From Prevotella sp. (GTDB lineage: Bacteria > Bacteroidota > Bacteroidia > Bacteroidales > Dysgonomonadaceae), in assembly GCA_031260865.1 (NCBI GenBank), contig JAISKQ010000060.1:1-7897 (forward strand): 7,897 nucleotides of DNA, in the 5' to 3' direction. The notes beneath the pieces were generated by a model that ran no database searches, had not been told where the DNA came from, and was given only the letters and a program-made list of their open reading frames with translations. Position 1 is the stretch's first letter. Each line of letters begins with the position of its first letter. The translations under genes and the position numbers were made by a program. Positions 6,254 to 7,897 of this stretch are shown here, piece after piece.

Positions 6254-6280
6254 AAAAACTGTTACTTTTGTCACCTTTTT
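6254..6280 (+). repeat. Repeat core, copy 3
   Basis: Consensus core preceded by AAAAA and followed by five T. It is an isolated copy between the two duplicated modules, preceded by a purine-rich stretch (6205-6254) that resembles part of the MITE interior. Confidence 0.85.
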
Positions 6281-6336
6281 AAGTTTTGAGTTTACAAGTT
6301 TACAAGAACGAAGAATGGCACAAAGCGATGCTGACT

Positions 6337-6363
6337 AAAAACTGTTACTTTTGTCACCTTTTT
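6337..6363 (+). repeat. Repeat core, copy 4
   Basis: Consensus core preceded by AAAAA and followed by five T. TACTTTTG is present. This copy opens the second duplicated module. Confidence 0.85.
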
Positions 6364-6390
6364 AAGTTTTTGAGTTTACGAGTGTACAAG

Positions 6391-6442
6391 TTTACAAGAG
6401 TTCTTGCATGCTAGTAAACTTGAATTCTTGAACTCTAGTAAA
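6391..6442 (+). repeat. Large inverted repeat within the array
   Basis: TTTACAAGAGTTC (6391-6403) and GAACTCTAGTAAA (6430-6442) pair at 12 of 13 positions around a 26-base loop. If transcribed this would be a stable stem. No T-run follows directly, so it is not a standard terminator. Confidence 0.6.
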
Positions 6443-6444
6443 CT

Positions 6445-6471
6445 AAAAACTGTTACTTTTGTTACTTTTTC
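6445..6471 (+). repeat. Repeat core, copy 5 (divergent)
   Basis: The first half is consensus, but GTCACC is replaced by GTTACT and the T-run ends in C. TACTTTTG is retained. It is the copy nearest to cca. Confidence 0.8.
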
Positions 6472-6523
6472 TTTAACAATAAACCATACCTGCGCAAGGA
6501 ATAAAATACCCAAAATTATTTAT

Positions 6524-6531
6524 TACTTTTG
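6524..6531 (+). promoter_or_regulatory. Probable cca -7 box
   Basis: TACTTTTG, a full TAnnTTTG match, lies 41 bases before the cca ATG. It is the same octamer as in the five repeat cores, and shares the wider string TTACTTTTG with them. A -33 element is not evident. Confidence 0.55.
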
Positions 6532-6572
6532 CGTCTGAAAATAATCGCAATAACAGAATCCTCTAAAGAATA

Positions 6573-7897
6573 ATGTTAAATAACGAATTTAACGAAATAA
6601 TAAAAGACAAATTTTCCGGTGAAATATTCGACACAGTCTCTCGGGTAGCGGATAATATGCATCTCGAGTGTTATGCCATCGGCGGATACGTGCGTGATAT
6701 TTTCCTGCGTCGTCCGTCTAAAGATATTGACATTGTCACTGTCGGGAAAGGTATAGAACTCGCCGAAGCCGTGACAAAAGCGTTTGGAAAGAAAGCGAAA
6801 CTATCTGTGTTTAAAAATTTCGGCACAGCCCAAATCAAATATAAAGATACCGAGATAGAGTTCGTGGGAGCGCGCAAAGAATCTTATCATCGCGATTCCC
6901 GCAAACCGATTGTGGAAGACGGCACGTTGGAAGACGATCAGAACCGCAGGGATTTTACGATAAACGCTTTGGCTATATGCCTCAATAAGGATCGGTTTGG
7001 CGAACTGCTTGATCCTTTTGACGGGCTGGCGGATATGGAGCATTTGATAATCCGTACGCCTTTGAATCCGGATATTACATTCAGCGACGACCCCTTGCGG
7101 ATGTTGAGGGCGATACGTTTTTCTTCACAATTGGGATTTGACATTGAAGCTGACACATTCGACGCGATAATCCGTAATAAGGATCGGATAGAGATTATTT
7201 CTAAAGAACGGATTATAGATGAATTAAATAAAATAATCTTATCCCCTAAGCCTTCCGTCGGTTTTTTGCAACTCGACCAAACCGGGCTGCTTTCGATTAT
7301 TTTTCCTGAATTAGTCGCGTTGAAAGGCGCGGAAACAAGAGAGGGTGTAGGACATAAAGATAATTTTTACCATACACTTATTGTGTTGGATAACATTTCG
7401 AAGAAAACAAACGATTTGTGGCTTCGTTGGGCGGCTATCCTGCACGATATAGCCAAACCCGCGACCAAGCGTTGGGATAATAAACTTGGCTGGACTTTCC
7501 ATAATCATAATTTCATTGGAGAAAAAATGATACCGGAAATTTTCCGACGGATGAAACTCCCTTTGAATGAAAAGATGAAATATGTGCAAAAAATGGTGAC
7601 ATTGCACATGCGCCCTCAGGTATTGGTGGATGAGGATATTTCAGACTCCGCCGTCCGCCGCTTACTCTTTGAGGCTGGCGATGATGTTGACGACCTGATG
7701 ACCTTGTGCCAAGCGGATATTACATCGAAAAATCCGGAGAAGGTACGCCGCTATCTCCATAACTTTGAGATTGTACACCAAAAGTTGAAAGACATTGAGG
7801 AGAAAGACCATATCCGTAACTTTCAGCCGCCTATCAAGGGGGAAGAAATCATGGAAATATTCGGTCTTGCTCCCGGCATGGAAGTGGGCAGGCTAAA
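6573..7897 (+). CDS. cca: CCA-adding tRNA nucleotidyltransferase with HD domain (3' end beyond window)
   Basis: The frame is open from ATG 6573 to the window edge (441 codons plus two bases); bacteroidal relatives are somewhat longer, so only the end is missing. The enzyme adds or repairs the 3'-CCA end of tRNA; the family also includes poly(A) polymerases, and CCA addition is the likelier role. The nucleotidyltransferase head shows IGGYVRD (36-42), the metal-binding pair D51 and D53 in KDIDIV, the third carboxylate E96 in EIEFVGAR, and [15 protein letters not shown] (120-134), the class II motif following it. [12 protein letters not shown] (172-183) is the RNA/nucleotide-binding block. The C-terminal half carries an HD phosphohydrolase-type domain with LHDIAKP (H291, D292), [10 protein letters not shown] and LHMRP. 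AAAGAA before the ATG is a weak ribosome site. Its promoter lies next to the repeat array. Confidence 0.95.
   Translation, partial: MLNNEFNEIIKDKFSGEIFDTVSRVADNMHLECYAIGGYVRDIFLRRPSKDIDIVTVGKGIELAEAVTKAFGKKAKLSVFKNFGTAQIKYKDTEIEFVGARKESYHRDSRKPIVEDGTLEDDQNRRDFTINALAICLNKDRFGELLDPFDGLADMEHLIIRTPLNPDITFSDDPLRMLRAIRFSSQLGFDIEADTFDAIIRNKDRIEIISKERIIDELNKIILSPKPSVGFLQLDQTGLLSIIFPELVALKGAETREGVGHKDNFYHTLIVLDNISKKTNDLWLRWAAILHDIAKPATKRWDNKLGWTFHNHNFIGEKMIPEIFRRMKLPLNEKMKYVQKMVTLHMRPQVLVDEDISDSAVRRLLFEAGDDVDDLMTLCQADITSKNPEKVRRYLHNFEIVHQKLKDIEEKDHIRNFQPPIKGEEIMEIFGLAPGMEVGRL

Larger units (their letters stand above)
5901..6487 (+). repeat. Complex non-coding repeat array between marC and cca
   Basis: This gene-free stretch is built from three kinds of element. 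First, a core CTGTTACTTTTGTCACC flanked by A-run and T-run occurs five times in the same orientation (at about 6012, 6105, 6254, 6337 and 6445). Second, degenerate strings of GAGTT, TTACGAG and TTTACAAG fill the gaps, including 5901-5995 before the first core. Third, two inverted repeats carry CATGCTAGTAAACT. Core-to-core spacing is irregular (about 94, 149, 82 and 109 bases), which argues against a simple tandem repeat or CRISPR. No plausible coding sequence is present; the one small ORF here reads straight through the repeats. Origin and role are unknown. Confidence 0.85.
6337..6487 (+). repeat. Duplicated module, second copy
   Basis: Same order as 6012-6146: core, GAGTTTACGAG/TTTACAAG string, hairpin with CATGCTAGTAAACT, core, TTTAACAATAAACCAT. 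It is slightly longer because of an added TTGAATTCTTGAACTCTAG segment that enlarges the inverted repeat. Confidence 0.7.

Noticed and set aside
6012..6471. CRISPR array
   Set aside because: The five repeats have irregular spacing (about 82-149 bases), spacers are themselves related low-complexity strings, and no cas gene is near.

Overview
The window looks like chromosomal DNA from a member of the Bacteroidota, most likely the order Bacteroidales. The evidence is a set of promoter -7 boxes of the TAnnTTTG type in front of most transcription units, A/T-rich leaders without clear Shine-Dalgarno sequences, a small secreted protein ending in a type IX secretion (T9SS) sorting-type domain, and the family types of the housekeeping proteins. 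A narrower placement (for example Dysgonomonadaceae or Tannerellaceae) would be a guess.

Layout. Positions 1-276 (minus) hold the N-terminal part of a small exported protein that is almost entirely a T9SS-tail-like domain. Positions 355-2193 (minus) hold a tight, overlapping queD-queE-rnz operon: two early enzymes of 7-deazaguanine (queuosine precursor) synthesis plus the tRNA 3'-end endonuclease RNase Z. Positions 2194-2572 are a gene-free leader that contains a 183-bp MITE-like insertion with 19-bp perfect inverted ends and a TTA target duplication, a good -7 box and a palindrome at the expected start point. Positions 2573-3121 (minus) encode a GNAT acetyltransferase. Positions 3162-5105 (minus) encode glutamine-dependent NAD+ synthetase. 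A divergent promoter region (5106-5216) separates nadE from marC (5217-5810, plus), an integral membrane protein.

Positions 5811-6572 form a long non-coding region dominated by a repeat array. A core CTGTTACTTTTGTCACC plus a T-run occurs five times on the plus strand, separated by degenerate GAGTT/TTTACAAG strings and hairpins. Part of the array is a duplicated module. Each core contains a perfect match to the Bacteroidota -7 box, and the -7 box of the following gene, cca (6573 to the window end, plus; tRNA nucleotidyltransferase, truncated by the window edge), resembles the core. This is the least explained signal in the window.

Functionally, the coding content is mainly housekeeping. Four genes act on tRNA (queD, queE, rnz and cca), nadE makes NAD+, and the rest are an acetyltransferase, a membrane protein and a small exported protein. 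I see no defence system, secondary-metabolite cluster, CRISPR array, prophage or other multi-gene novelty. The items worth a second look are non-coding (the repeat array and the MITE in the que leader), plus the very short T9SS-tail protein.
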